Notes: generated by a model not told the origin, from the sequence alone. DNA of 64,000 nt from Alkalicoccobacillus gibsonii (GCF_016798245.1 NZ_JAEUZA010000001.1:728221-792220); one strand, 5' to 3'. Positions 9,062-18,725 are shown, numbered from the stretch's first letter. A program made the numbers and translations.

Positions 9062-11038
9062 TTGGCAAAATCACAAATAGAATATAACGATGATGCGATA
9101 CAAGTACTAGAAGGGTTAGAAGCCGTACGTAAAAGACCTGGTATGTATATTGGAAGTACAGATTCACGTGGCTTACACCATTTGATCTATGAAATTTTAG
9201 ATAACGCTGTTGACGAAGCAATGGCGGGATTCGGTGATTACATAAAAGTAACACTTCATTCAGATGGAAGTGTCTCGGTACTAGATAATGGGCGTGGTAT
9301 GCCTGTTGGAATGCATAAAATGGGGAAACCAACCCCTGAGGTAATCTTAACTGTTCTTCACGCCGGTGGTAAATTTGGTCAAGGCGGATATGCAACAAGT
9401 GGAGGCTTGCATGGTGTTGGTGCCTCTGTTGTTAATGCACTTTCTGAGTGGCTCGTTGTTGAGATTAGACGCGATGGAGAACATTATCAGCAGCGATTTG
9501 AGAATGGCGGGAAACCTGCGACAACACTCGAGAAAAAAGGGAACACTCGCAAATCAGGAACGGTTGTTCGGTTCAAGCCGGATCCAACCATTTTTTCAAC
9601 AACCACCTTTAATACAGAAATCCTTTCAGAGCGGTTGCGTGAAGCGGCATTCTTATTAAAAGGTCTTACAATTGAATTGTCAGATGAGCGTGGATCGGAA
9701 ACCGTGGATGAAACCTTTTTCTTTGAAACGGGAATTGAAGCCTTTGTTCAGTATTTGAACGAAGGAAAAGAAACACTTCATCCAGTGATCACTTTTAGTG
9801 GCGCTCAGAATGGAATTGAGATGGAGATGTCCTTTCAGTTTCATGATGCGTATACGGAAAATGTATTAAGCTTTGTGAACCATGTACGTACAAGGGACGG
9901 CGGCACACATGAGCTTGGTGCTAAGTCTGCCATGACCCGAAGTTTTAATGAACATGCAAGGAAATTAAAGCTCCTTAAAGAAAAAGACAAGAACTTAGAA
10001 GGCGCAGACATACGTGAAGGCTTTACAGCCATTATCTCTGTACGTGTGCCTGAAGCAAAGCTCCAGTTTGAAGGTCAAACCAAGAGTAAGCTAGGAACAC
10101 CAGAAGCACGTTCTGTTTTAGATAGTGTTGTGTCTGAAAAGCTAGCGTATTTCTTTGAAGAGAATCCGGATATTGGGACAAGTCTCATTCGAAAAGCGAT
10201 TAAAGCTTCTCAGGCGCGAGAGGCAGCAAGAAAAGCACGTGAGGACTCCCGAAATGGTAAGCGTAAAAAACGTGATGTGTTATTAAGTGGAAAGCTAACA
10301 CCTGCTCAATCTCGAAATCCCAAGCGAAATGAACTGTATCTCGTTGAGGGTGATTCTGCTGGAGGTTCAGCAAAGCAAGGACGCGACCGCAAGTTCCAGG
10401 CTGTACTACCGTTGCGAGGAAAAGTCATTAATACGGAAAAAGCGAAGCTAGATGATATTATGAAGAATGAAGAAATTCGAACCATTATTCATACGATAGG
10501 TGCTGGCGTAGGTGCTGACTTCACTATTGAAGATGTAAACTATGACAAAGTAGTGATCATGACAGATGCTGATACCGATGGAGCACATATTCAAGTACTT
10601 CTCCTTACATTCTTTTATCGTTATATGAAAGAATTATTTGATGCGGGCAAGATTTATATTGCACTACCACCTTTATACAAAGTCAGTAAAGGCGCCGGCA
10701 AAAAAGAAGTGGTTGAATATGCTTGGGATGAGCGTGAGCTAGACAAAGCAACGAAAAAAGTCGGAAAAGGCTATGCCCTGCAACGCTATAAAGGTCTAGG
10801 TGAGATGAATCCTGTTCAACTATGGGAAACAACAATGGATCCAGAAACGCGAACGCTTATTCGAGTGACACTTGATGATGCTGCGAGAGCAGAAAAGCGT
10901 GTCACCACATTAATGGGTGATAAAGTCGAGCCGCGTCGTAAATGGATTGAATCTCACGTCGCGTTTGGTTTAGAGGAAGAAACGAATATTTTAGAAAATG
11001 AGAACTTAGGTGTGACGGAGGGCGAGCAAAATGTCTAA
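9062..11038 (+). CDS. parE: DNA topoisomerase IV subunit B
   Basis: ATPase subunit of topoisomerase IV, which decatenates daughter chromosomes. The GHKL ATPase domain shows [11 protein letters not shown] (residues 23-33), the catalytic Glu in [14 protein letters not shown] (E44, N48) and the [13 protein letters not shown] loop. The TOPRIM domain has [17 protein letters not shown] near residue 426 and [10 protein letters not shown] near residue 500. The TTG at 9062 is chosen as start because GAAAGGGG lies about 10 bases upstream and it gives a 658-residue protein, matching ParE (about 655); the ATG at 9020 would add 14 unrelated residues. Lack of the extra insertion of GyrB and the adjacent parC separate it from gyrB. 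The stop overlaps parC by eight bases. Confidence 0.96.
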   Translation: MAKSQIEYNDDAIQVLEGLEAVRKRPGMYIGSTDSRGLHHLIYEILDNAVDEAMAGFGDYIKVTLHSDGSVSVLDNGRGMPVGMHKMGKPTPEVILTVLHAGGKFGQGGYATSGGLHGVGASVVNALSEWLVVEIRRDGEHYQQRFENGGKPATTLEKKGNTRKSGTVVRFKPDPTIFSTTTFNTEILSERLREAAFLLKGLTIELSDERGSETVDETFFFETGIEAFVQYLNEGKETLHPVITFSGAQNGIEMEMSFQFHDAYTENVLSFVNHVRTRDGGTHELGAKSAMTRSFNEHARKLKLLKEKDKNLEGADIREGFTAIISVRVPEAKLQFEGQTKSKLGTPEARSVLDSVVSEKLAYFFEENPDIGTSLIRKAIKASQAREAARKAREDSRNGKRKKRDVLLSGKLTPAQSRNPKRNELYLVEGDSAGGSAKQGRDRKFQAVLPLRGKVINTEKAKLDDIMKNEEIRTIIHTIGAGVGADFTIEDVNYDKVVIMTDADTDGAHIQVLLLTFFYRYMKELFDAGKIYIALPPLYKVSKGAGKKEVVEYAWDERELDKATKKVGKGYALQRYKGLGEMNPVQLWETTMDPETRTLIRVTLDDAARAEKRVTTLMGDKVEPRRKWIESHVAFGLEEETNILENENLGVTEGEQNV

Positions 11039-13475
11039 AAGTGAACGTTATCTTGATCTTCCGTTAGAAGAAGTCATCGGTGATCGATTTGGACGCTATA
11101 GTAAGTACATTATCCAAGAACGTGCATTACCAGATGCAAGAGATGGACTAAAACCCGTTCAACGACGAATTCTTTATGCTATGTACAAAGAAGGTAACAC
11201 GGCGGAAAAGGCTTACCGTAAATCAGCAAAAACAGTCGGAAATGTAATCGGTAATTATCATCCACACGGTGACTCATCTGTTTATGAAGCCATGCTTCGA
11301 ATGAGCCAAACATGGAAGGTGCGTCAATTACTAGTTGATATGCATGGGAACAATGGATCAATTGATGCTGATCCACCAGCTGCTATGCGTTATACAGAAG
11401 CTAGGTTATCTGCTATTAGCTCTGAATTACTCCGAGACTTAGATAAAGATACGGTTGAGTTTATTGATAACTTTGATGACACAGAACAGGAGCCAGTGGT
11501 TCTTCCAGCAGGATTTCCAAACCTACTGGTGAACGGTTCTACAGGGATTTCCGCAGGGTATGCAACAGACATTCCACCGCATAACCTACGCGAGATCATT
11601 GATGGCGTTATTATGCAGATGGAAAAACCTGAAACGTCCCTTGATGATCTTCTTCAAGTCGTAACAGGTCCTGATTTTCCTACTGGAGGCATTGTTCAAG
11701 GTCTTGATGGGATCAGACAAGCGTATAAAACGGGTAAAGGGAAAGTGGTTGTTCGTGCAAAAACAGAGTTAGAGGATTTACGTGGTGGACGCCAGCAAAT
11801 TGTCATTACTGAAATTCCATTTGAAGTGGTAAAAGCCAATCTTGTCAAAAAAATGGACGAAATTCGTTTTGATAAAAAAGTAGATGGGATTACAGAGGTC
11901 CGAGATGATACAGACCGAACGGGACTGCGGATTGTTGTTGAACTGAAAAAAGATGCAGATACTAATGCCATCCTGCATTATTTGTTTAAAAATACGGATT
12001 TGCAAACAACCTTCCACTTTAATATGGTTGCCATTTATCATAAGGCACCACAATTAATGGGACTTCAAGCGCTAATCCAAGCGTACATAGATCATCAGAA
12101 ATCGGTTATTAAGCGTCGCTCCGAATATGAGCTGAGAAAAGCGAAAGCTCGCGAACATATTGTAGAGGGATTAATTAAGGCTGTTTCGATTCTTGATGAA
12201 GTTATCAAGGTCATTCGTGCGTCACAAGATAAACGAGATGCAAAGAATAATTTAATCGATTCCTTTTCTTTCACCGAAGAACAAGCAGAAGCGATTGTTA
12301 ATCTTCAACTTTATCGTTTAACCAATACGGATGTAACCACTCTTCAAAAGGAAGCAGAAGAGCTTAAAAACCGTATTAATGAATTGGAAGCAATTCTTTC
12401 AAGTGAGAAAAAGCTTATACAAGTTATTAAAAAGAATCTAAAACGGGTGCAAAAAGAGTTTGGAGAAGATAGACGAACTCAAATTACTGCCCAAATTGAA
12501 GAGTTAAAGATCAATATGGAAGTACTTATTGCAGCCGAGGATGTTCGCGTAACCGTAACAGATTCTGGTTATGTGAAACGGACAAGCTTACGATCCTTCC
12601 AAGCATCGAGTAAAGAACCTACTGGTATGAAGGAAGGAGACCGTATCCTCTTTAACCAGGAGTTGAATACAACGGACACCTTGTTACTATTCACTAAACA
12701 AGGGAACTATCTCTATATTCCTGTACATCAATTGCCGGATATTCGTTGGAAAGACAATGGACAGCATGTGGCGAATCTCGTAACACTTGATCGAGATGAT
12801 GAATTTTTATGTGCTATGGGTGTCAGGGAGTTTACAGAAGAGGACTCCCTACTATTCTTAACGAAAGATGGTATGGTCAAACGGTCACAGCTGTCACTAT
12901 ATCAAGCAGCAAGACACTCTAAAGCGTTAGTGGCATTAAAGGTAAAAGACGGAGACCAGCTTTTATCCGTTACACGAACGAAGGGAACTAGCGAGATTTT
13001 CCTAGCCACTAATCAAGGGTACGGACTATGGTTTGGGGAAGAGGAAGTCAGCTTAGTTGGTCAGCGTGCAGCTGGTGTGAAGGCTATAAACTTAAAAGAA
13101 GGCGATACGGTTATTGGAGCAGAGACTTTCTCTTTAGACGAAAAAGTAGAATTTATTCTTGCAACACAACGTGGTTCCGTGAAAAAAATGGCGATAACGG
13201 AAATGGAAAAAAGCTCAAGAGCCAAACGCGGGCTAGTGATGTTACGTGAGTTGAAAAGTAACCCACATCGACTCGTAGGCTGTATGCGGATCTTTGCACC
13301 GACAGATGAATTTGTATTGCGTTCTGAAAAAGGAATGGAAACAACGATTCAAGCAAAATCCTATCGACCTAGTGATCGATATAGCAATGGCTCATATGCT
13401 GTTGATACGCAAAAGGATGGATCACTTACGGAAATGAAACGCATTCCTAATGATCCAATCATTGAAAAAGAGTAG
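11031..13475 (+). CDS. parC: DNA topoisomerase IV subunit A
   Basis: DNA-cleaving subunit of topoisomerase IV. The breakage-reunion domain contains [19 protein letters not shown], the quinolone-determining [12 protein letters not shown] segment near residue 78-89 with Ser and Glu in the usual susceptible-type positions, and the active-site Tyr in [10 protein letters not shown] near residue 121. A long coiled-coil follows around residues 430-490, and the C-terminal 300 residues are the beta-pinwheel repeats. The 814-residue length matches Bacillus ParC (about 806). The ATG lies inside the end of parE, so the subunits are co-translated. A terminator hairpin follows directly. Confidence 0.96.
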   Translation: MSKSERYLDLPLEEVIGDRFGRYSKYIIQERALPDARDGLKPVQRRILYAMYKEGNTAEKAYRKSAKTVGNVIGNYHPHGDSSVYEAMLRMSQTWKVRQLLVDMHGNNGSIDADPPAAMRYTEARLSAISSELLRDLDKDTVEFIDNFDDTEQEPVVLPAGFPNLLVNGSTGISAGYATDIPPHNLREIIDGVIMQMEKPETSLDDLLQVVTGPDFPTGGIVQGLDGIRQAYKTGKGKVVVRAKTELEDLRGGRQQIVITEIPFEVVKANLVKKMDEIRFDKKVDGITEVRDDTDRTGLRIVVELKKDADTNAILHYLFKNTDLQTTFHFNMVAIYHKAPQLMGLQALIQAYIDHQKSVIKRRSEYELRKAKAREHIVEGLIKAVSILDEVIKVIRASQDKRDAKNNLIDSFSFTEEQAEAIVNLQLYRLTNTDVTTLQKEAEELKNRINELEAILSSEKKLIQVIKKNLKRVQKEFGEDRRTQITAQIEELKINMEVLIAAEDVRVTVTDSGYVKRTSLRSFQASSKEPTGMKEGDRILFNQELNTTDTLLLFTKQGNYLYIPVHQLPDIRWKDNGQHVANLVTLDRDDEFLCAMGVREFTEEDSLLFLTKDGMVKRSQLSLYQAARHSKALVALKVKDGDQLLSVTRTKGTSEIFLATNQGYGLWFGEEEVSLVGQRAAGVKAINLKEGDTVIGAETFSLDEKVEFILATQRGSVKKMAITEMEKSSRAKRGLVMLRELKSNPHRLVGCMRIFAPTDEFVLRSEKGMETTIQAKSYRPSDRYSNGSYAVDTQKDGSLTEMKRIPNDPIIEKE

Positions 13476-13499
13476 GCCCAAACGGCTTACTCTTTTTTT
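13465..13499 (+). terminator. Intrinsic terminator of parE-parC
   Basis: AAAAAGAGTA and TACTCTTTTT form the outer stem with a GGCC/GGC inner part, followed by TTTTTTG; it begins within the last codons of parC. Confidence 0.88.
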
Positions 13500-13563
13500 G
13501 ATCTGAGACAAAGGTTTATAACCATTTTTGAGGGGAATACAGAATACAAAGGAGGCGCTACAT

Positions 13564-14049
13564 ATGCCATTAACAGACAAACAAATGCAATCCTTAAAAG
13601 AGGAGTTGCTTACACTTAAAAAAAATCTTGAAGGTGAAGAAGGCTTCGAGGAGGATTATACAGAAACAACAGGTGAACTATCTAGTGGAGTAGATAATCA
13701 TATGGCAGATCAAGCAGCCGAATACGAGGACCGGATGAAAGAACAAACATTCCAGCGTGCAGATCAAGAAAAGCTTCAGGAAGTAGATGAAGCGTTAGAG
13801 CGCATGGAGGAAGGGACGTACGGGGTTTGCGTTGATACTGGAGAAGAAATCCCTTATGAGCGATTAGAGATTGTACCGTACACAAAAAGAACGATAGAAG
13901 CTCAACAAAAAGTTGATCAAGAAGGTTCAGATCAAATGGCCGATCAGCAATTTGCTGAAGCGATGGACAATGTGGCTGATCGAGATACGTTGCGAGAAGA
14001 AACATTAACTACAACTAAACTTGATAAAGAACAAGACGCTTATAGATAA
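13564..14049 (+). CDS. DksA/TraR-like protein (YteA/YocK type) with degenerate zinc finger
   Basis: A 161-residue protein with an N-terminal coiled coil (residues 1-40), an acidic middle containing DNHMADQAAEYEDR, and a DksA-like C-terminal finger at YGVCVDTGEEIPYERLEIVP (residues about 90-109). Only the first of the four usual zinc Cys remains, which is normal for the Bacillus YteA/YocK subgroup and means that zinc binding is unlikely. Members are often annotated as sporulation proteins; a role at RNA polymerase like that of DksA is only inferred. The ATG at 13564 follows an AAGGAGGCG site; the frame extends to 13528 without one. Single gene with terminator. Confidence 0.82.
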   Translation: MPLTDKQMQSLKEELLTLKKNLEGEEGFEEDYTETTGELSSGVDNHMADQAAEYEDRMKEQTFQRADQEKLQEVDEALERMEEGTYGVCVDTGEEIPYERLEIVPYTKRTIEAQQKVDQEGSDQMADQQFAEAMDNVADRDTLREETLTTTKLDKEQDAYR

Positions 14050-14055
14050 TCATTA

Positions 14056-14089
14056 AAAAAGCATTTCTCTTAGTTGAGAAATGCTTTTT
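14056..14089. terminator. Bidirectional intrinsic terminator
   Basis: AAAAAGCATTTCTC and GAGAAATGCTTTTT form a 14-base-pair perfect stem with a short loop between the convergent dksA-like gene and ytvI. Confidence 0.92.
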
Positions 14090-14091
14090 GC

Positions 14092-15213
14092 TTATTCTTC
14101 CTTCCAGCCGTATCGGATAAACTGTCCGATGGAGGTTGTTAATCCAATATCATGGAAAATCATAACTAAAACTAAAATCAATGGACCGACGATAATACCT
14201 ACAGCGCCTAAAATTTGAAGACCTGCAAACATGGAAATAAGAACGGCTACAGGATTCAAGTTCAAACTACTGGAAAGAACCTTTGGCTCAATCATTTGAC
14301 GTATAACCACGATAATTCCATATAAAATCAATATTCCGAATGCAAGTGAAAAGTCGCCGCTAATTAACAAGTAAACTGCCCAAGGGAGTAAGATTGTCCC
14401 TGTTCCTAGATAAGGCAGAAGTTCTGCAAGTCCGACAATAATCGCTAGAGTGAAAGCACCATCTACCCGAATAATTAGAAGGCCAACATACACGATAATT
14501 GCGGTAATAAACATGAGAATGACCTGTGCTCTAATAAATCCAAACAAGCGAATCCTCACACCTTGAACAAACTCACGGAACTTTTTTCGCACTCCTAATG
14601 GAACGACTTTTCTAAAGGCCGCTTGATAGCTATGCCAGCTTTTACCCATAAAGTAAATGCTTATAACTCCAAATAAGAAAGCGACAAGGAAAGCTGGAAG
14701 TCCTAAAATAAGCTGATATGTCCAATCGAGCAAAGATTGCCCAGTTTGACCGATAAGAGAGCCTAATTGGCCACCCAATTGCGAAATACTTTGCTTTAAA
14801 GCTTCTTGTTGAGTGCCATCAAGACTATTAAATAAACCTAGCCCTTGCTGCCAAAAAGGAAGAATCGTTTCATTAAAAAAGCTTTGAAACTTAATAGAGC
14901 CTGTTTCAATCCAAATTGGGACCTGATTAAAAAATTGTCTAAGACTAATGTAAATAAGAAAGACAATTCCGGCTAATAAAGAAGAAATGACAACGACTCC
15001 GCTTAATAAACTTATAATGCTTGCAAAACCTGTATTTAGTTTAACCTTTTTCATGAGTAGCCTGATAAATGGCTGCATAGTCCACGCAAAGAAAGCAGCA
15101 AACCAAAAAGGATAAGTGACTTTAAATAATTTAATAAAAAGCCAGCTTGCTAAAATGAGGGCGAGCGTAAAGAGTATGGCTCGAAGTACCATGTAGGCTT
15201 GAGCTTTGGTCAT
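14092..15213 (-). CDS. ytvI: Sporulation integral membrane protein YtvI (AI-2E transporter family)
   Basis: A 373-residue polytopic membrane protein of the AI-2E/UPF0118 family with about seven to eight helices: two hydrophobic pairs at the N-terminus, a long amphipathic periplasmic-type loop at residues 90-155, then the conserved LAELLPYLGTGTILLPWAVY and PVAVLISMFAGLQILGAVGIIVGPLIL motifs. Length and the N-terminal layout match Bacillus YtvI, which is made in the mother cell; transport substrate is unknown. The start follows GAAAGGAT. The gene is monocistronic, convergent with the DksA-like gene. Other AI-2E paralogues are possible but the YtvI subgroup is the best fit. Confidence 0.82.
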   Translation of the reverse strand: MTKAQAYMVLRAILFTLALILASWLFIKLFKVTYPFWFAAFFAWTMQPFIRLLMKKVKLNTGFASIISLLSGVVVISSLLAGIVFLIYISLRQFFNQVPIWIETGSIKFQSFFNETILPFWQQGLGLFNSLDGTQQEALKQSISQLGGQLGSLIGQTGQSLLDWTYQLILGLPAFLVAFLFGVISIYFMGKSWHSYQAAFRKVVPLGVRKKFREFVQGVRIRLFGFIRAQVILMFITAIIVYVGLLIIRVDGAFTLAIIVGLAELLPYLGTGTILLPWAVYLLISGDFSLAFGILILYGIIVVIRQMIEPKVLSSSLNLNPVAVLISMFAGLQILGAVGIIVGPLILVLVMIFHDIGLTTSIGQFIRYGWKEE

Positions 15214-15322
15214 AGGATGTATCCTTTCTGATGTTCTAAAAATGTGACTGTTACTTTGTATGAACCAAGTATTTCCTTATATATTAATTCCCTTAAAATG
15301 ACCTGTCAAACATTAATCAAAC

Positions 15323-15352
15323 GAAAAAGAAACACCCTAAAAAGAGTGTTTC
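15323..15352 (-). terminator. Intrinsic terminator of motA-motB
   Basis: Read on the minus strand, GAAACAC pairs with GTGTTTC and is followed by TTTTTCG; it starts about eight bases after the motB stop. Confidence 0.8.
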
Positions 15353-15359
15353 AGACACC

Positions 15360-16178
15360 TTATTCCGCGAATTCTGTTTCTAGTCGTTCTCTTTCAACAT
15401 TAAATGGAAGAATTAAAATTTCTACACGTCGGTTTTGTTGACGGCCTTCCTCTGTATCATTTGAGGCAATAGGCTTGTATTCACCATGACCAGCTACAAT
15501 AAACTGATTTGGGTTTAGTTGATCATTCATTAAGAAGAAGCCTAATACATTTTCAGCCCGAGAGATACTTAAAGACCAGTTTGACTGAAACTGTGGAGTG
15601 TTAATTGGATTATCATCCGTATGCCCTGAAATTTGAATATATCTAGGTGGGTCTGTTGCTAGCATATCGGAAATTTCAAATACGATATCACGAGCTTCAT
15701 CTTTAAGACTGTCACTACCTGAATCAAACAGGATATTATCATTAATGGTAATGAGGAGACCATCCATTCCAATTTCCGTTGTGAGACGGTCACTTAATCC
15801 TTGTTCTTCTATGTAGCGGTTTAACTCTCGTTGTAGCTCCCACAGATCTTCAGAAGGACCTTCCTGACTGGTACCATCTTGATCGGTTTGTTGATCATTT
15901 TCTGCGTCATTTACTTCATCTAGGTCAGTCACTTCCGCGGCATCTTCGGGAGGGGAGGTTCCTTCACCCTCAAGTGAATCAGATTGCTCTAAAATACTCG
16001 TTCCACCTAATGCTTCATTTAGCGCTGACTTTAAGGATTCGTAGCGAGTGTTATCTACTTGGCCCATTGCAAACAATATGATAAAGAGGGCAAGTAATAA
16101 AGTAAGCATGTCGGCATAAGGCAATAGCCAACTCTCATCAACATGCTCTTCATCATGCTTTTTTCGTCTAGCTGACAT
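15360..16178 (-). CDS. motB: Flagellar motor stator protein MotB
   Basis: Stator subunit that anchors the motor to peptidoglycan and carries the ion-binding Asp. Residues 1-16 are a basic/acidic cytoplasmic tail; HVDESWLLPYADMLTLLLAL is the start of the single membrane helix with the essential Asp at position 23; a Ser/Asp/Glu-rich linker follows (residues 60-110), and residues about 140-255 are the OmpA-like domain with ISGHTDDNPI and GHGEYKPIA...NRRVEILI. The start at 16178 has GAAGGAG upstream and overlaps the motA end by 11 bases. MotB is preferred over MotS because of the gene pair layout and the NRRVEILILP tail, but ion choice (proton or sodium) cannot be settled by eye. Confidence 0.92.
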   Translation of the reverse strand: MSARRKKHDEEHVDESWLLPYADMLTLLLALFIILFAMGQVDNTRYESLKSALNEALGGTSILEQSDSLEGEGTSPPEDAAEVTDLDEVNDAENDQQTDQDGTSQEGPSEDLWELQRELNRYIEEQGLSDRLTTEIGMDGLLITINDNILFDSGSDSLKDEARDIVFEISDMLATDPPRYIQISGHTDDNPINTPQFQSNWSLSISRAENVLGFFLMNDQLNPNQFIVAGHGEYKPIASNDTEEGRQQNRRVEILILPFNVERERLETEFAE

Positions 16179-16962
16179 TTTCCTGCTCAGCTCCTTCAAT
16201 ATAGGAAAGCTGTTCTTTTTCTCCCATATATACACTTAAATATTCTTCGATTGCTCGTGGTGAGCTTCCGTTTAAGATCGCAATCGTGCCTTCAACAATC
16301 ATATGATTATGTAGAACTTCAGCTCTTGACTTACGTTTTAGCTTGTTAGCAAAGGGGTGGAAGAGAACGTACCCTAAAAAGATACCAAAAAGGGTTGCAA
16401 CAAATGCAGCAGCAATGGAATGACCTAATGCTTCTGTATCGTCAAGATTTCCAAGTGCAGCAATCAATCCTAGAACAGCACCTAAAACGCCTAAACTCGG
16501 TGAATACGTACCTGCCTGCGTGAAAATAGAGGCACCAGATGCATGACGGTCTTGCATCGCATCAATTCGTTCATTTAAGGTATGACGAATAAATTCAGGC
16601 TCTTGGCCGTCAATCATCATACGAACAGCTTGTTTAAAGAATGGATCATCGATTTCATCTACCTTAGATTCTAATGCAAGCATACCTTCACGGCGTGAAA
16701 TCGTTGCATATTCTACAAATTGCTTAACTAGTTCTTCCTGGGAGACTTGTTTTTTCTCGGTAAATAATACTTTAAATAAACTAGGAACTCGTTTCACCTC
16801 AGCGAAAGGGAAGGCGATCATAATTGCAGCAGCCGTTCCTGCGAAAATGATCAGAATCGCAGCAGGGTTTACGAGAACTGCCAAACTGGTTCCTTTTGCA
16901 ACCATTCCAAATAATACGGCTGCAACTCCTAAGGCAATTCCGATATATGACGTTTTATCCAT
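16168..16962 (-). CDS. motA: Flagellar motor stator protein MotA
   Basis: Ion-channel subunit of the flagellar stator. It has the expected four membrane helices: residues 1-25, 28-50, about 150-170 (GTYSPSLGVLGAVLGLIAAL, with the conserved Pro) and about 180-203 (SIAAAFVATLFGIFLGYVLF). The large cytoplasmic loop between helices 2 and 3 contains the charged segment that contacts FliG. The start at 16962 follows AAGGAGAA; the frame extends further upstream without a ribosome binding site. It forms an operon with motB. The usual SigD promoter for this operon was looked for and not found on the minus strand close to the gene; a perfect one lies nearby on the opposite strand. Confidence 0.93.
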   Translation of the reverse strand: MDKTSYIGIALGVAAVLFGMVAKGTSLAVLVNPAAILIIFAGTAAAIMIAFPFAEVKRVPSLFKVLFTEKKQVSQEELVKQFVEYATISRREGMLALESKVDEIDDPFFKQAVRMMIDGQEPEFIRHTLNERIDAMQDRHASGASIFTQAGTYSPSLGVLGAVLGLIAALGNLDDTEALGHSIAAAFVATLFGIFLGYVLFHPFANKLKRKSRAEVLHNHMIVEGTIAILNGSSPRAIEEYLSVYMGEKEQLSYIEGAEQENVS

Positions 16963-17109
16963 TATGATTCTCCTTAAAAATAAATTGATATGATTCAGTA
17001 TACTATACTTAAGTCCTAGTAAGTAAGAATGGTTTAACATTCTCATAAAATGCTTGCTTCGACTTATAATTTTACCAATTTTTGCGTGAAAATAAGGAGT
17101 AATGGCGTG

Positions 17110-17136
17110 TAAACATTAACAAAAAACTGCCGATAT
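17110..17136 (+). promoter_or_regulatory. SigD (flagellar sigma) promoter, exact consensus
   Basis: TAAA, 15-base spacer, GCCGATAT: an exact match to the Bacillus SigD consensus. It points away from motA-motB toward the lipoprotein gene that begins at 17426. Confidence 0.8.
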
Positions 17137-17174
17137 CGCTAGAGGAAAGTGATTAATAAATAGTAAATTACGCT

Positions 17175-17203
17175 TTGACACGTCATTTTATTAGGTATAT
17201 ATA
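17175..17203 (+). promoter_or_regulatory. SigA promoter upstream of the lipoprotein gene
   Basis: TTGACA, 17-base spacer, TATATA, about 65 bases downstream of the SigD promoter and in the same direction. The remaining leader (17210-17425) holds no gene I can support; a weak inverted repeat (GTGATGAT / ATCATTT) lies near 17250-17275. Confidence 0.65.
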
Positions 17204-17425
17204 CTTATATAGATGTAAAGGACATCGATTCCACAGTTTCTTCTTCAAAAGTGATGATTCAGTCTCATCATTTAAAAAATAATAGACTAAACATCTAGGT
17301 ATATTGAAGTGAAAAATGAGTACTTTACGATTTATCCGTTTTATCGCTAGAAATGTGGTACACTGTGTATTAATGTGAAATTAGAGTGCGTCTTTAATTC
17401 ATTTAAATAAAGGGAGTATATGTTA

Positions 17426-18298
17426 ATGATTAAAGAAGCGATATCTACGTGTGTGATCTTACTATGCATTTGTATTTTACTATCTTGTGTGAATAAGGAT
17501 TATCCTACTGAAGAAGTAAAGGAAACGAACCGATTCATAGCAGAAGAATTGATTCAACAAATAAAAGAAGAATTAAATGAGCTGCAAAGTGTAAGTATTG
17601 AATCTGCTCATATTCAGGCTATCAAAAAAGGTGATAACAAAGAAGATACCACAATACAGAATCGGTTTACTCAATATAATGATTCGCCATTTGTGATGTA
17701 TCAACAATTTGAAACAACGCATTCATCGGCAAATGCGAGTGAAAAACTAACCCAAGTAGCTCAGTATGTTACAAAGGAATTAGCGTACGTATATAATCAG
17801 CAATCCGATGTTTGGATGGAGGTACCAGTTGAATTAAGGGAAGATTTGAATTTGCACCATGATCCAAAAGCCGAATTACAGCAATATCTTTCTATCGCTG
17901 AAGAATACAGTCATCTAATTAAGGTAGAGGAATTTGAGGAAACTGATAAAGAATGCGAACTAAGGGTTGAAGGGGCAGGAATGGAAGTGAGGTCTGCTGT
18001 TGTTCAATCTTTAGAACTAAGCAGTCTTATAAATGAGCAACAATCATCTGATTTAGTGAATCACATGGAGATTAAGGAGTTAGAATTCATTGTGAGTGTT
18101 GAGAAAAAAACAAATATGATTAACAGAATGGATATTAATATCCAACTTGCAATGCAGCATAATGGAGATCAAGTTGATATGTATCTTGAAACATATTTAA
18201 ATGTACAGGACTTTAATAAAACAGAATTAAATGGTATTCCTGATGATATTATTGAGAATGCTGAAGAATATAAAATGGAACTCGGAAATATGGAATAG
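17426..18298 (+). CDS. Lipoprotein of unknown function (DUF6612-like)
   Basis: A 290-residue secreted lipoprotein. The signal peptide is residues 1-20 with lipobox LLSC (lipid-modified Cys at 21). The mature part is acidic, starts with a helix (EELIQQIKEELNELQSV) and then alternates strands such as NRFTQYNDSPFVMYQQFE and MEIKELEFIVSVEK; the overall pattern resembles the half-barrel lipoproteins grouped as DUF6612/LppX-like, which hold hydrophobic ligands or assist envelope proteins. That link is by recollection and weak. ATG 17426 is preferred to 17420 for its spacing from GGGAG. Both a SigD and a SigA promoter precede it, suggesting co-expression with motility genes. Single gene, ended by a hairpin. 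Confidence 0.65.
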   Translation: MIKEAISTCVILLCICILLSCVNKDYPTEEVKETNRFIAEELIQQIKEELNELQSVSIESAHIQAIKKGDNKEDTTIQNRFTQYNDSPFVMYQQFETTHSSANASEKLTQVAQYVTKELAYVYNQQSDVWMEVPVELREDLNLHHDPKAELQQYLSIAEEYSHLIKVEEFEETDKECELRVEGAGMEVRSAVVQSLELSSLINEQQSSDLVNHMEIKELEFIVSVEKKTNMINRMDINIQLAMQHNGDQVDMYLETYLNVQDFNKTELNGIPDDIIENAEEYKMELGNME

Positions 18299-18316
18299 TA
18301 ACTTAAATAAAGATGA

Positions 18317-18360
18317 GAATCATCATTTGAGATCATAAGAATCCAAGTGATGATTTTTTA
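18317..18360 (+). terminator. Probable intrinsic terminator
   Basis: AATCATCA and TGATGATT pair around a 22-base loop, followed by TTTTT; 20-60 bases after the lipoprotein stop codon. The long loop makes it weaker than others here. Confidence 0.6.
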
Positions 18361-18450
18361 GTTATGACATAAATTATATCATTATTTTTCTTTCGTCTCA
18401 AAACAACAAGAATACTTAGATAATGAGATATAACTGATCAATTTTCTATT

Positions 18451-18478
18451 GGTTCCGATAATATATATTATGTAAACC
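18451..18478 (+). other. dif: dif-like chromosome dimer resolution site
   Basis: A 28-base site with the 11-6-11 layout of XerC/XerD (CodV/RipX) recombination sites: left arm GGTTCCGATAA, centre TATATA, right arm TTATGTAAACC. Against the Bacillus subtilis dif as I recall it, 23 of 28 bases agree, including the whole centre and 10 of 11 bases of the right (XerD) arm. The two arms are inverted repeats of each other at 8 of 11 positions. It lies in a non-coding gap of about 200 bases, close to parC and about 10 kb from an rtp homologue, and gene direction switches around it. Confidence 0.85.
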
Positions 18479-18507
18479 TAGAAAAATCATTAAACTTTTT
18501 TTGCAAT

Positions 18508-18693
18508 TTACACGTTTAAACTACTCCTCTCACTATTTGAATAATGAACTTTATAACTGGTGCAAGTATTCCTGCTGAAAGCAAGTAAAAAAGTTAATAA
18601 GAAAGGTTCTAATGAAAGTCCAGAAACGAATGCGACAATGCCGAAAACGATAATTAGCTTTTTCTTTGATGTCTTCTTATCATTAGCTTCCAT
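18508..18693 (-). pseudogene. Small membrane protein, apparently frameshifted
   Basis: Unrecognised. The frame gives a basic N-terminus (MEANDKKTSKKK) and a hydrophobic stretch LIIVFGIVAFVSGLSLEPFLLTFLLAF, then switches to a hydrophilic, unlikely tail (SRNTCTSYKVHYSNSERSS). In the neighbouring frame the same DNA reads SAGILAPVIKFIIQIVRGVV and stops at 18516, a natural second membrane helix. One base less in the run of six T (minus strand) at about 18590-18595 would join the two. So either the gene is broken or there is a base-call error. The start at 18693 follows a strong AAAAGGAGGAA site. It precedes no gene in operon and follows the DUF4190 gene on the same strand. Confidence 0.55.
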
Positions 18694-18725
18694 AGTATAT
18701 TCCTCCTTTTTCATCATTACTTTTC

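Noticed and set aside
11170-11200. CTATGTAC match to the B half of a Ter site inside parC
   Set aside because: It is within conserved coding sequence and the following bases (AAAGAAGG) do not continue the Ter consensus; no A half precedes it.
13564-14049. Functional four-Cys zinc finger regulator
   Set aside because: Three of the four Cys are missing (CVDTG and no second pair), so zinc binding was not claimed.
15360-16962. Sodium-driven MotPS instead of MotAB
   Set aside because: Gene lengths and the MotB tail look like MotAB; the residues said to decide ion choice cannot be judged safely by eye, so no claim is made.
17204-17425. Small gene or riboswitch in the leader before the lipoprotein gene
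   Set aside because: No open frame with a ribosome binding site and no recognisable riboswitch core; only a weak inverted repeat.
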